From: QYOJ01 sp964616825
Lineage (GTDB): Bacteria; Bacteroidota; Bacteroidia; Bacteroidales; FEN-979
DNA: 64,000 nt
Direction of reading: 5' to 3'
Assembly: GCA_964616825.1 (NCBI GenBank)
Contig: CAZTSX010000008.1
Span: 65,230 to 129,229 of the forward strand
How positions within the stretch are numbered: the first letter of the stretch is position 1; each line of letters begins with the position of its first letter. Below are positions 8,720-17,400 of this stretch, piece by piece. Both the position numbers and the translations under genes were made by a program. The notes under the pieces were generated by a model, which ran no database searches, was not told the DNA's origin, and saw nothing but the letters and a program-made list of their open reading frames with translations.

Positions 8720-9799
8720 ATGTTACGTTTTATCCTCAAGCGGTTTCTCTACGGACTACTGGTTCTCTTCGGCGTTGTGATGATAATCTTCTTCCTTTTC
8801 AACATTCTTCCCGGAGATCCTGCCCGCATGATGCTCGGACAGCGTAGCGACCTGGCTTCTGTGGAGGCCATTAATAAAGACCTTGGCCTGGATAAATCCC
8901 TCTCTATCCAGTTTATCAGTTACCTGAATGATCTTTCTCCCATCTCATTGCACAACCGGGCAGACTCTACCAACTACTGGTATCTCAACAAGCAGAAATA
9001 CGGACATACAATCAACATAGCAGGTGCAGGAAAAAGTGTCATTGTTCTGAAGAAACCATATCTGAGGAAGTCCTACCAGTCAAAACGAAACGTGACAGAT
9101 ATCCTTTCCGAAGCCCTTGTCAACACCCTGATACTGGCTATTGTCGCCATGGCCTTCGCAGTAATCATCGGAATTGCCATCGGGATTCTCTGTGCATTAA
9201 AGAAGAATAGCATTACCGACCGGATCGCACTGGTCTTTTCAGTTCTTGGGATGTCAGTTCCTTCATTCTTCGCTGCCATTATCAACGCATGGATTTTTGC
9301 TTTTGTACTGGTAGATATCACACACCTCAACATGGTAGGTAGTCTCTATTCAGTTGACGATATGGGACGGGGTGAATACCTTAACCTGAAGAACCTGATC
9401 CTGCCCGCTCTTACACTGGGTATCCGACCTCTGGCTATTGTTGTGGAGTTGACCCGAAACTCAATGCTTGAGGTATTGTCACAGGACTACATCCGTACTG
9501 CCCGGGCCAAAGGATTAAGTAATTTCAAGGTGATTTTCAAGCATACGCTAAAAAACGCTTTAAACCCGGTTATTACAGCTATTTCCGGTTGGCTGGCATC
9601 CTTGCTTGCCGGAGCGGTATTTGTTGAATATGTCTTCGACTGGAAAGGGATCGGAGTTGTCATCGTCAACGCACTCGATAAATACGACTTCCCAGTCATT
9701 ATGGGAGCAGTTTTGTTCATCTCAGTCGTATTGATCATCATTAACATTCTGGTTGATATTGTATATGGGTTGCTGGATCCGAGAGTCAGGATACAGTGA
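8720..9799 (+). CDS. ABC transporter permease, DppB/OppB type
   Basis: This 359-residue protein starts with a membrane helix and the family signature FFLFNILPGDPARMMLGQR, has about six membrane segments, and carries the EAA loop that contacts the ATPase (DYIRTARAKGLSNFKVIFKH, about residues 256-275). It belongs to peptide/nickel-type importers of the inner membrane. No second permease, ATPase or binding protein lies next to it; partners, if any, are elsewhere. The insertion of residues about 70-115 between the first helix and the core is longer than in E. coli DppB. It is followed at once by the repeat-bounded four-helix-bundle cassette. Confidence 0.9.
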   Translation: MLRFILKRFLYGLLVLFGVVMIIFFLFNILPGDPARMMLGQRSDLASVEAINKDLGLDKSLSIQFISYLNDLSPISLHNRADSTNYWYLNKQKYGHTINIAGAGKSVIVLKKPYLRKSYQSKRNVTDILSEALVNTLILAIVAMAFAVIIGIAIGILCALKKNSITDRIALVFSVLGMSVPSFFAAIINAWIFAFVLVDITHLNMVGSLYSVDDMGRGEYLNLKNLILPALTLGIRPLAIVVELTRNSMLEVLSQDYIRTARAKGLSNFKVIFKHTLKNALNPVITAISGWLASLLAGAVFVEYVFDWKGIGVVIVNALDKYDFPVIMGAVLFISVVLIIINILVDIVYGLLDPRVRIQ

Positions 9800-9837
9800 T
9801 TGAGCATGATCGCCATGATATTGCCATGGATTGCCAT

Positions 9838-9937
9838 NNNNNNNNNNNNNNNNNNNNNNNNNNNNNNNNNNNNNNNNNNNNNNNNNNNNNNNNNNNNNNN
9901 NNNNNNNNNNNNNNNNNNNNNNNNNNNNNNNNNNNNN
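9838..9937. other. Assembly gap (100 N) inside a tandem repeat
   Basis: Exactly 100 Ns. The bases on both sides (TTGCCATGGATTGCCAT to the left, GGATTGCCATAGTATTGCC to the right) are copies of the same roughly 10-bp unit. The gap therefore most likely hides further repeat copies whose number the assembler could not resolve. Confidence 0.95.
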
Positions 9938-9989
9938 GGATTGCCATAGTATTGCCAATTATTAAATGAAATTGTTGGCAATAGAAGTT

Positions 9990-10394
9990 CTATTTTGTCT
10001 TAGCAGCAGTGGTAGAATTTGTTGTTTGAAAATTCGTTTTCGTTTGGTTAATTCTAGCAGTTTTAAGGCTTTTAATAATAATCAGCATAAGTTCATTTGC
10101 TTCGGCAATCAACTCAGTGAGTTGGGTCTGAAGATAGATATGGGTTTCGCCAATTAACTCTAACCAGTAAATAGTCTCATCCAGTTCTTCTTCTACTAAT
10201 TTTATTTTATAGATAAAGTCTTTTCTGGACTTTGATTTACAGGCTGCTCTGTAATTTGCTCCGACAGAAGTTGCTGACCTCACGATTTGATTGGCCATTG
10301 CCTGGGATGGATATACTTTTGGTAATTCTTTTACCATTTGAATAATACCAATAGCCAGGAGTTTTGTCCGTGTTGTAAGTTGTTGAGGATTCAT
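9990..10394 (-). CDS. Four helix bundle protein (23S rRNA intervening-sequence type)
   Basis: The 134-residue protein matches the small four-helix-bundle family first known from 23S rRNA intervening sequences: LLAIGIIQMVKELPKVYP, then QIVRSATSVGANYRAACKS, a second helix pair with KLVEEELDETIYWLELI, and a C-terminal LIAEANELMLIIIKSL. Members are short singleton genes scattered in environmental genomes, and their function is unproven. The Gln/Thr/Lys-rich last 20 residues are extra. It lies inside the inverted-repeat cassette and opposite in strand to all neighbours. Confidence 0.85.
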   Translation of the reverse strand: MNPQQLTTRTKLLAIGIIQMVKELPKVYPSQAMANQIVRSATSVGANYRAACKSKSRKDFIYKIKLVEEELDETIYWLELIGETHIYLQTQLTELIAEANELMLIIIKSLKTARINQTKTNFQTTNSTTAAKTK

Positions 10395-10521
10395 AGGATT
10401 TTTCTCTTTGATCCAGAAAGAGGGGCAAAGGTTATATCCTCAAAGGGAAAAGTTATTAACAATACAGGACAATCCTTTTGTCAATCAATGGCAATCCATG
10501 GCAATATCATGGCAATCCTCG

Positions 10522-10529
10522 TATCTTTG
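10522..10529 (+). promoter_or_regulatory. Candidate -7 box upstream of tpiA
   Basis: TATCTTTG fits the TAnnTTTG consensus and lies 25 bases before the tpiA ATG, just after the right-hand inverted repeat of the four-helix-bundle cassette. No clear -33 box is present; the expected position falls in the repeat. Confidence 0.35.
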
Positions 10530-10554
10530 CCAAAATCCCAAATCCTGATCCTTT

Positions 10555-11325
10555 ATGCGCACCCTGCTTGTTACCGGTAACTGGAAAATGAATAAAACAT
10601 TCCAGGAAGCAGAAGATCTGACTGTCCAAATCACCGATGCGGTGGAAAAACTGAACCTGGGAAACGTAGAGCCTGTGCTGTGTCCACCTGCCCCTTACCT
10701 GGAGATGGTTCTTGACCTCACCGACGAAACCCATGTTGCTGTAGGCGCTCAGAATGCGAGCGAACATGAATTTGGCGCCTACACGGGGGAGATCTCCGCA
10801 CCTATGCTTCACTCTATGGAGGTTGAATACTGTATCATCGGCCATTCCGAGCGACGTAACTATTTTCATGAATCCAATGATCTGTTAGCCAGGAAAGTGG
10901 ATGCTGTTTTGAAACAGGGTGTCTCACCGATATTCTGTTGTGGAGAGCTGCTGCCCGAACGGGAAACAGGTAACTATTTTGAGGTTGTTAAAATCCAATT
11001 GGAAACGTCACTCTTTCAACTGGAAGAGAGAAAATTTCGCCAGGTGGTTATCGCTTACGAACCCGTGTGGGCTATTGGTACAGGTATAAATGCTACACCT
11101 GAGCAGGCACAGGAGATGCATGCATTTATCCGGCAGCTGATTCTGAACAAATATGGGGAACGTGTGGCTCAGGAGGCCATTATCCTCTATGGTGGCAGCT
11201 GCAATGCCAATAATGCGTTTGTTCTCTTCTCCCAGCCCGATGTGGATGGTGGCCTGATTGGAGGGGCATCACTGAAAGCTGATGAGTTTGTTGCAATCAT
11301 TAAGATTGCTATCGATTGCCAGTAA
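10555..11325 (+). CDS. tpiA: Triosephosphate isomerase
   Basis: The 256-residue enzyme has GNWKMN with the catalytic Lys (about residue 12), IIGHSERR with the catalytic His, AYEPVWAIGTG with the catalytic Glu, and LYGGSCNANNA plus GGLIGGASLKADEF at the phosphate-binding end. It interconverts dihydroxyacetone phosphate and glyceraldehyde-3-phosphate. Full length, no irregularities. It is convergent with the ferritin gene, with only 24 bases between the stops and no strong hairpin. Confidence 0.97.
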   Translation: MRTLLVTGNWKMNKTFQEAEDLTVQITDAVEKLNLGNVEPVLCPPAPYLEMVLDLTDETHVAVGAQNASEHEFGAYTGEISAPMLHSMEVEYCIIGHSERRNYFHESNDLLARKVDAVLKQGVSPIFCCGELLPERETGNYFEVVKIQLETSLFQLEERKFRQVVIAYEPVWAIGTGINATPEQAQEMHAFIRQLILNKYGERVAQEAIILYGGSCNANNAFVLFSQPDVDGGLIGGASLKADEFVAIIKIAIDCQ

Positions 11326-11349
11326 ACCAACCCAATTCCCGGTTCTACA

Positions 11350-11856
11350 TTATTCGACGGGTGGTGTAAATACCCGTTGCTTCGCTTCTCTGTCTAAAAT
11401 AAATAGTCCGGAACCTTTCCCTTCCACAAGTTTCAGTTGGTCAAGAAGATCTGAAACAGTTGCTTCTTCTTCGACCTGTTCTGTCACAAACCATTGAAGG
11501 ATACTGACAGTTGCATGGTCTTTCTCTTCCATTGCAACATTAACCAGTTCGTTGATTAAACCAGTCACTTTTTCTTCATGCGCAAGCACATCTTTAAACA
11601 CATCCAGGATATCGTGCCACTCAGTTTTTGGCGCTTTAATTTCTGTCAGTGTTACCTTACCACCTCTGTCAATAATATAGTTGTAAAGTTTCAGGGCATG
11701 GAATTGCTCTTCTTCAAATTGCACTTTCATCCAATTTGAGAATCCGGACAGGTTTTTTGAGGCCAGGAATGCCGACATGGAAAGATAAAGATAGGCAGAG
11801 TATAACTCTGCGTTCAATTGCTTGTTTAATTCTACTTCTAATCTTGTGTTTAGCAT
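11350..11856 (-). CDS. ftnA: Non-haem ferritin
   Basis: The 168-residue protein is a bacterial ferritin of the FtnA class. Ferroxidase-centre ligands are visible: Glu in LNAELYSAYLYLSM (about residue 17), EEEQFHALKLYNYI with Glu and His (about 50-53), and Glu/Gln in the LQWFVTEQVEEEA helix. It oxidises and stores iron in a 24-mer shell. It is the last gene of a minus-strand oxidative-stress cluster, 22 bases after the superoxide reductase stop, and is likely co-regulated by the PerR-like protein upstream. Confidence 0.94.
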   Translation of the reverse strand: MLNTRLEVELNKQLNAELYSAYLYLSMSAFLASKNLSGFSNWMKVQFEEEQFHALKLYNYIIDRGGKVTLTEIKAPKTEWHDILDVFKDVLAHEEKVTGLINELVNVAMEEKDHATVSILQWFVTEQVEEEATVSDLLDQLKLVEGKGSGLFILDREAKQRVFTPPVE

Positions 11857-11878
11857 CGTGATTCCTTTTGTTGGTTTG

Positions 11879-12259
11879 TTATTCCTTTACCTCTACCAGA
11901 GCTTCGTCGCTTTGCCACAAGCCGTGTTTGGTGCAAAAAGCATGAGCCATCAGGTTGAGATTTTTTTGTGGGACAACGTAAAAGTCGACTTCCAGGTTCC
12001 CGGGAACATTCCCCTGGGCGCCTTCTGTGAAGTTCGCCTGCGCAAGCATCTTCTCACCACTCCATAACTGAATCCAGGAGATGAAATGATCTGGATCATC
12101 GGGGTGTTGATATTGATCGCCAATTTTTACATTGACTTTAAACTTCTCTCCTTTTTTCGCATTGCTCTCACAATGGATAAATGCAGAGTGTCTGTCGATA
12201 AAATCTTTTTTTGCCTCGCGGTCAATTTGCGAGATGTTTTCATACTTATTTATTTTCAT
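11879..12259 (-). CDS. Superoxide reductase (desulfoferrodoxin/neelaredoxin family)
   Basis: The 126-residue protein is a SORL domain without an N-terminal desulforedoxin domain. Iron-site ligands can be seen: DRHSAFI (His about residue 24), HPDDPDHFISWIQLW (two His near 52 and 58) and FCTKHGLW (Cys and His near 111-114). It reduces superoxide to peroxide without releasing oxygen, as in many anaerobes. The usual Lys of the EKHVP motif is replaced by an IDRHSA context. Peroxide made here would be handled by the adjacent peroxiredoxin. Confidence 0.88.
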   Translation of the reverse strand: MKINKYENISQIDREAKKDFIDRHSAFIHCESNAKKGEKFKVNVKIGDQYQHPDDPDHFISWIQLWSGEKMLAQANFTEGAQGNVPGNLEVDFYVVPQKNLNLMAHAFCTKHGLWQSDEALVEVKE

Positions 12260-12314
12260 GATGGAACTGTTTTAATAATAAATGCAAGTTAATAATTCAA
12301 TTTGGAAATTAATA

Positions 12315-12947
12315 TTAATGTTTGCTTAAATAGTCTGATACTCCTTCCTGAGTTGCTTTCATCGCATCCTCACCCTCTTTCCAGTTAGCAGGACAAACTT
12401 CTCCATATTCTTCGAAATGCTGAAGAGCATCAACCATTCGTAACGCTTCATCAACGCTTCTTCCTAATGGAAGATCGTTTACAACGGAATGTCGAATTAC
12501 GCCGTCTTTGTCAATTAAAAATAATCCTCTGAAAGCAACCGGTGCTCCGTTAAATATCGCAGAGCCATCGTCGGTATAATCATATTCACCTGCCAGCACG
12601 CCGTAGTTTTCAGCAATTGTTTTCGATAAATCTGCTACGATAGGATAGTTGACACCTTTAATGCCGCCTTTATTTAATTCTGTTTGTAACCACGCGAGGT
12701 GTGAAAATTCGGAATCTACTGAACACCCTACTATTGCTACGCTTCTTTTGTTAAATTCTTCAATCTTCCGCTGAAATGCCAGCAATTCCGTTGGACATAC
12801 AAAAGTAAAATCCAGTGGATAGAAGAAAAATACAACATGTTTCTTCCCTTTGTACTGATCTAAAGAAAATCCTTCAACGATCTCGTTTCCGTTGATTACG
12901 GCATTCGCTTTAAATTCAGGCGCTTTTTTCCCAATTAGTGTTTCCAT
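12315..12947 (-). CDS. 2-Cys peroxiredoxin (AhpC/Prx1 type)
   Basis: The 210-residue enzyme has the peroxidatic Cys in DFTFVCPTELLAFQ (about residue 51) and the resolving Cys in GEVCPANWKEG (about residue 178), the pattern of typical 2-Cys Prx. It reduces hydrogen and organic peroxides in the cytoplasm; its reductant (AhpF or thioredoxin) is not encoded nearby. It lies between the PerR-like regulator and superoxide reductase. A weak PerR-like sequence (12959-12972) lies just upstream of the start. Confidence 0.94.
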   Translation of the reverse strand: METLIGKKAPEFKANAVINGNEIVEGFSLDQYKGKKHVVFFFYPLDFTFVCPTELLAFQRKIEEFNKRSVAIVGCSVDSEFSHLAWLQTELNKGGIKGVNYPIVADLSKTIAENYGVLAGEYDYTDDGSAIFNGAPVAFRGLFLIDKDGVIRHSVVNDLPLGRSVDEALRMVDALQHFEEYGEVCPANWKEGEDAMKATQEGVSDYLSKH

Positions 12948-12966
12948 TTTTGTTTTTGTTAAATGA

Positions 12967-13377
12967 TTATTTATTACATGATTTTTTATTACATGTTCCT
13001 TTAAAATTAATATGATGTTCGAAAATTGTATAGTCCAGTAATTGATCTCTATTCATGTTCTTGAGATCCAGGTTGATATCTGTAATTGTTCCACAGTTGA
13101 TGCATTTAAAGTGTCCGTGTATTTTAGTGTCTGCATCATACCTCAACATGTTATCTTCAATAGTTAAGGGACTAACAAGATTCCGTTTAATAAATAGCTT
13201 CAATGTATTGTAAATAGTTGTTTTCGAAAGCTTTGGCATCTCTTTCTTCAAGTCACTAAATATCATATCAATATTGGGATGGTTCTTCTTACGAAGAAGA
13301 TATTCCATGATCTTGACTCGTTGATATGAGGGATTTACATTGTTTTCCAAAAGATATGTATCTGCTTTATTTATCAT
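12967..13377 (-). CDS. perR: Fur-family regulator, PerR-like
   Basis: The ATG at 13377 gives 136 residues. There is a winged-helix N-terminal half (SYQRVKIMEYLL, LSKTTIYNTLKLFIKRNLV) and a metal-binding C-terminal half with HGHFKCINCG (regulatory His and the first Cys pair) and CNKKSCNK (second pair). Fur family members repress with metal; the neighbours (peroxiredoxin, superoxide reductase, ferritin) and the PerR box 14 bases upstream argue for a peroxide sensor. A further upstream start at 13446 would absorb the PerR box into coding sequence and is unlikely. Confidence 0.85.
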   Translation of the reverse strand: MINKADTYLLENNVNPSYQRVKIMEYLLRKKNHPNIDMIFSDLKKEMPKLSKTTIYNTLKLFIKRNLVSPLTIEDNMLRYDADTKIHGHFKCINCGTITDINLDLKNMNRDQLLDYTIFEHHINFKGTCNKKSCNK

Positions 13378-13390
13378 AGTATTTTTTTCT

Positions 13391-13405
13391 GTGTAATCAT
13401 TATAA
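13391..13405. promoter_or_regulatory. PerR box
   Basis: GTGTAATCATTATAA matches the PerR operator TTATAATNATTATAA at 12 of 14 fixed positions. It lies 14-28 bases before the ATG of the PerR-like gene, where binding would repress it. It suggests autoregulation of the cluster. Confidence 0.65.
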
Positions 13406-13470
13406 AAGATGTAATCGTTGCAAATATACAACATATTACATAACAAGTCAAGAAAAATCTCAACATTCTG

Positions 13471-13478
13471 TACCTTTG
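13471..13478 (+). promoter_or_regulatory. Candidate -7 box upstream of prmA
   Basis: TACCTTTG fits TAnnTTTG and lies 20 bases before the prmA start. No matching -33 box is apparent. Confidence 0.35.
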
Positions 13479-13498
13479 TTTGGAATTGAGTCTTAAAT

Positions 13499-14401
13499 AT
13501 GGATGAAGCCGGAAAACATTATCGATATATGGAAGTTGCATTTACTTCGGTTCCGGAAGCCATGAAAGAGATCGTTATGGCTGAACTAGCTGAGATCGGC
13601 TTCGATAGTTTCAATGAAGAGGAGTATAGACTGCTTGCATATATTCCAGAGGAATTTTTTATTGAACCTGCTGTCCAAAAAGTAATCGAAAAGTACAGGG
13701 AGTTGAGGGCGGTTTTCTGGACCGTCAAACGGATGCCGGATAAAAATTGGAATGAAGTTTGGGAAAGCTCTTACGAACCTGTCTTCATTGCCGGAAGATG
13801 TTACATCCGTGCCCCTTTTCATAAGTCGTTTGAAGATTCTCAAAACGCACCGGCTCATAAACTCACAAGTTCGCCAGTTCACCAGTTCACCAAGTGTTAT
13901 GATATCATCATCGAACCCAAAATGTCTTTTGGAACTGCGCATCACGAGACAACCGCACTGATGATCGAATGGCTCCTTGAAGAAGATGTTTCCGGGAAAA
14001 CGGTGCTTGATATGGGTTGTGGAACCGGTGTGCTTGCCATCCTGGCTTTTCAGTTGGGGGCGGCTGAGGTTTTTGCTATAGATAACGATAAACGGGCGTT
14101 CGAAAATACGACCGAGAATGTGCATAAAAATAAAGCGCGAGAAATTCACGTTATTCATGGAGACGTAAATGAGATCCCGGAGAAGAAAGTTAATCTGCTC
14201 CTGGCAAACATAAACAAGAATGTGCTTCTGGAACAAATTCCTGTTTATGCAAATGCCCTGTATGAAGGAGGGACCTTGTTTCTGAGTGGATTCTATTCAG
14301 ATGACCTTCCGATGATCAGGGAGAAAGTAGAGGAGCAGCATCTAAAATTTGCCGGAGTGCGGAAAAAAAACAACTGGATGGTTGTAAAATTCAACCGATG
14401 A
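13499..14401 (+). CDS. prmA: Ribosomal protein L11 methyltransferase
   Basis: The 300-residue protein has the small N-terminal recognition domain (MEVAFTSVPEAMKEIVMAELAEIGFDSF in part), the linker WNEVWESSYEPV, the PKMSFGTAHHETT motif and the SAM site VLDMGCGTGVLAILAFQLG (about residues 165-183), then LLANINKNVLL. It trimethylates L11. Residues about 116-132 (SQNAPAHKLTSSPVHQF) are unusual: they are encoded by an 8-bp tandem repeat at 13846-13893 inserted just before the catalytic domain. The stop overlaps the next start (ATGA). Confidence 0.93.
   Translation: MDEAGKHYRYMEVAFTSVPEAMKEIVMAELAEIGFDSFNEEEYRLLAYIPEEFFIEPAVQKVIEKYRELRAVFWTVKRMPDKNWNEVWESSYEPVFIAGRCYIRAPFHKSFEDSQNAPAHKLTSSPVHQFTKCYDIIIEPKMSFGTAHHETTALMIEWLLEEDVSGKTVLDMGCGTGVLAILAFQLGAAEVFAIDNDKRAFENTTENVHKNKAREIHVIHGDVNEIPEKKVNLLLANINKNVLLEQIPVYANALYEGGTLFLSGFYSDDLPMIREKVEEQHLKFAGVRKKNNWMVVKFNR
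13846..13893. repeat. 8-bp tandem repeat inside prmA
   Basis: Degenerate CAGTTCAC-type units (AACTCACA, AGTTCGCC, AGTTCACC twice) sit inside the prmA reading frame without breaking it, adding about 16 residues at the domain boundary. The same unit family recurs inside the gene at 54370 and between genes near 51280. Confidence 0.8.
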
Positions 14402-17400
14402 AAAGATTTACCTGGTTACGCTATTTCTTTGCCATATGCTTTGTTGTGTCTGTTTTCACGCTTCAAGCCCAGCAACTCCGCAGGTTCTCGGGCGATTCCA
14501 CAAAGTTTATCAGTGAGCTGAGTCAGCTCTTCTCATTTTTGAGTAAAAACGATCAGAAGATCGTTGAGAAAGTGATGATCCCCTTCCTGCAGAAATGGGA
14601 ATCCGAGCAATACAGCCCGTCAAAAAAACAGATCATCTATTCAGTCTGTAACAAGATGCTCAAAAAGCGTATGCGGGTGTTTCCCGATTTCTACAATTAC
14701 ATCTACGCGCTAAATGTGTTTGTTGATTCCCATCAACCCGACCAGTACTTTTACGATTGGTCGGAAATCATGGAGTCGTTGGCAGAGACGAAATATAGCC
14801 GTCATTACCTGAAATTCCTGGAGTTCAGCATTCACCTTTTTGAAGAGGATATGATCTATCACTCCGCCTCAACGGAATGGAAGCTGATAACTCCAAGCTA
14901 CCGGTTTTACAATGATTCGGTTCCCATGGTAGAGGTAATGCCTACCGATATTATCTGTTACTCCAACCGCGACAGCCTGACAATCTATCAGACACAAGGA
15001 TTGTATTATCCGCTGGAAACCCGGTGGTATGGTCGCGGCGGGCGAATCGACTGGCGGCGGGCGGGATTAGATCCTTCAAAGGTCTATGCTGTTCTCTCAG
15101 TGTATCAAATCCAGATGAAATTTTCTAAGTATGAGGCTGATTCCATGCTTTTCTTCAATAAAGACTATTTTTCAGCGCCACTACCCGGCAGGTTGATTGA
15201 TAAAGTGCAGGCTGACGTGGTGGAAGAGAAAGCCACATACCCAAGGTTCTATTCATACGAAAGTTTGATAGGTATCCGGGATGTTTTTAATAACGTTGAC
15301 TATATAGGTGGATTCTCTATGGAGGGAAGAAAAGTTATTGGATTCGGCTTGAAGAACCGGGATGCAGAGGTGATCTTCAAACGAGATAACCTGGAGTTCT
15401 TAACAGCACGTTCCCGAAGGTTCATCATACGCCCCGACAGGATCAACTCCGGTAATGCGTCAATAACAATTCATCACGACAAGGATTCCATCTACCATCC
15501 CGGATTAATGATGAAATACTTTGATCAGACCAAGGAACTCTCTCTCCTCAAAGATGAACGGGTGGCTATCATCAGTCCCTGGTTCGACACCTGGCACAAC
15601 ATTGAGATCTACTGTGAGGCGCTCTACTGGAAACTCAATGAGCCAAAAATCAATTTTGAAGCAATGCGGGGACCCGGTTCGACAAGCAAAGCGATGTTCG
15701 AATCCAGCAACTACTACTCACTGGGCAGGTATGAGCGTTTGCAGGGAATCGACGTTTTCAATCCACTGCATGTCATCAAGAAGTATACTGAGCGACGTAA
15801 CTCCAGGGAGTTTACACTGAATGAATTGATCGAATACTGGCGGATGCCACCTGCCCAGGTGGAGTCGCAGTTGATTCTCCTGAGTGCGCAGGGATTTCTG
15901 ATCTACGATACGGATGATAAAAAAGCTGTGGTCAAGGATAAACTGATTCATTATGTAGATGCGAGTCATGGAAAAACCGACTATGATGAAATTATCTTCA
16001 GCTCAGAAATGGACGGGGAGTCCAATGCCGTTCTCGACCTGGATAATTTCGATTTGAAACTAAAAGGAGTACTTGGTATCTATCTGTCTGATTCACAGCA
16101 TGTATACATTGAGCCTCGGAATCATGAAATCATCCTGAAACAGAACCGTGATTTTGTATTTTCAGGCAAGATCGAGGCCGGCCTCTTTGATTTTTACGCA
16201 AGTGATTGCTCGTTTGAGTATGACAAATTCAGGATCAACCTGCCTGCCATCGACCTCCTGGAGTTTTATGCAGTCAGCAGAAAGATAGACCCTAAAACAG
16301 GAAGGTATCCGATGAAGAAGGTTCAGACAGCTTTGAATGACCTAAGCGGATTTCTTCTGATAGACAATCCGCAAAACAAAGCCGGGTTGAAGAATTATCC
16401 TGATTATCCGATCTTTACTAACAAAGATACAGCTCATGTAAACTGGGATAAACCCTATATCCATCAAGGAGTATATGATAGTGAGAATTTTTATTTCGAC
16501 GTACTTCCATTTACTATGAATAGCCTGGACTACATTGATACGGATAGCCTACAGTTTAATGGTCAACTTGTTTCTGCCGGAATCTTTCCGGATATCACTG
16601 AGCCGTTGAAAATCAGGCCCGATTTCTCTCTCGGATTTGAAAAACAATCAGATGCCACCGGATTCCCGATCTATGGAGGTAAAGGTGTCTTCGTCGCCAA
16701 AGTTGACTTGAGTAACAAGGGATTGATAGGGGAGGGACAACTCAACTATCTAAACTCCACATCAGTATCTGACAATTTCATCTTCTACCCAGATAGCATG
16801 AAGACTGTTGCTCAGGGATTTGTGATAAGAGAACAAATGACGGGGATACAGTATCCGGCTGTGACAGCAGATAGCGTAACCGAATTTTGGATGCCATATC
16901 AGGATTCGATGAGTATTACATCTACGACCAGAGATATCGCTATGTTCAACCATCAATCGCTGTTTGCAGGGACTCTTGGCCTAACACCTTATGGAGTACG
17001 TGGCGCCGGGACAATGTACATTGAAGATGCTGAAATGGATTCGAAAGGTTTTAATTTTCAGCAACACACGTTCGATGCATACATCGCTAATTTCCGGATC
17101 AAATCATATGACATCAATGAACTGGCTATCTCCACAAAGAATTACCGGACCCATTTTGATTTTGAAGAGCGACGGGGAGAGTTCAGGTCAAACCTCGGGA
17201 TTTCTACGATGGAATTTCCGGTTAACAGATACATTTGTTCGATGGACAGGTTCGACTGGATGATCGACAACGATGAGATCATGCTTACCAATGAAGAGAA
17301 TTCTAAATATACTCTCCCCGACAACCTCAGCCTCTCTCAGCTAATCGATGTCGGATATACCGGAACAGAGTTTATCTCCATTCATCCACAACAAGATTCA

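Larger units (their letters stand above)
9812..10513. mobile_element. Four-helix-bundle gene cassette bounded by 26-bp inverted repeats
   Basis: A 26-base sequence at 9812-9837 (GCCATGATATTGCCATGG... ending TTGCCAT) recurs as its exact reverse complement at 10488-10513. Between the two lie an N gap, more copies of the same TTGCCAT-type unit at 9938-9956, and a single gene on the minus strand. The arrangement looks like a small mobilisable unit without its own transposase. No target-site duplication can be read with confidence. Confidence 0.55.

Noticed and set aside
12959..12972. Second PerR box upstream of the peroxiredoxin gene
   Set aside because: Only about 9 of 13 positions match; not enough to list as a separate site.
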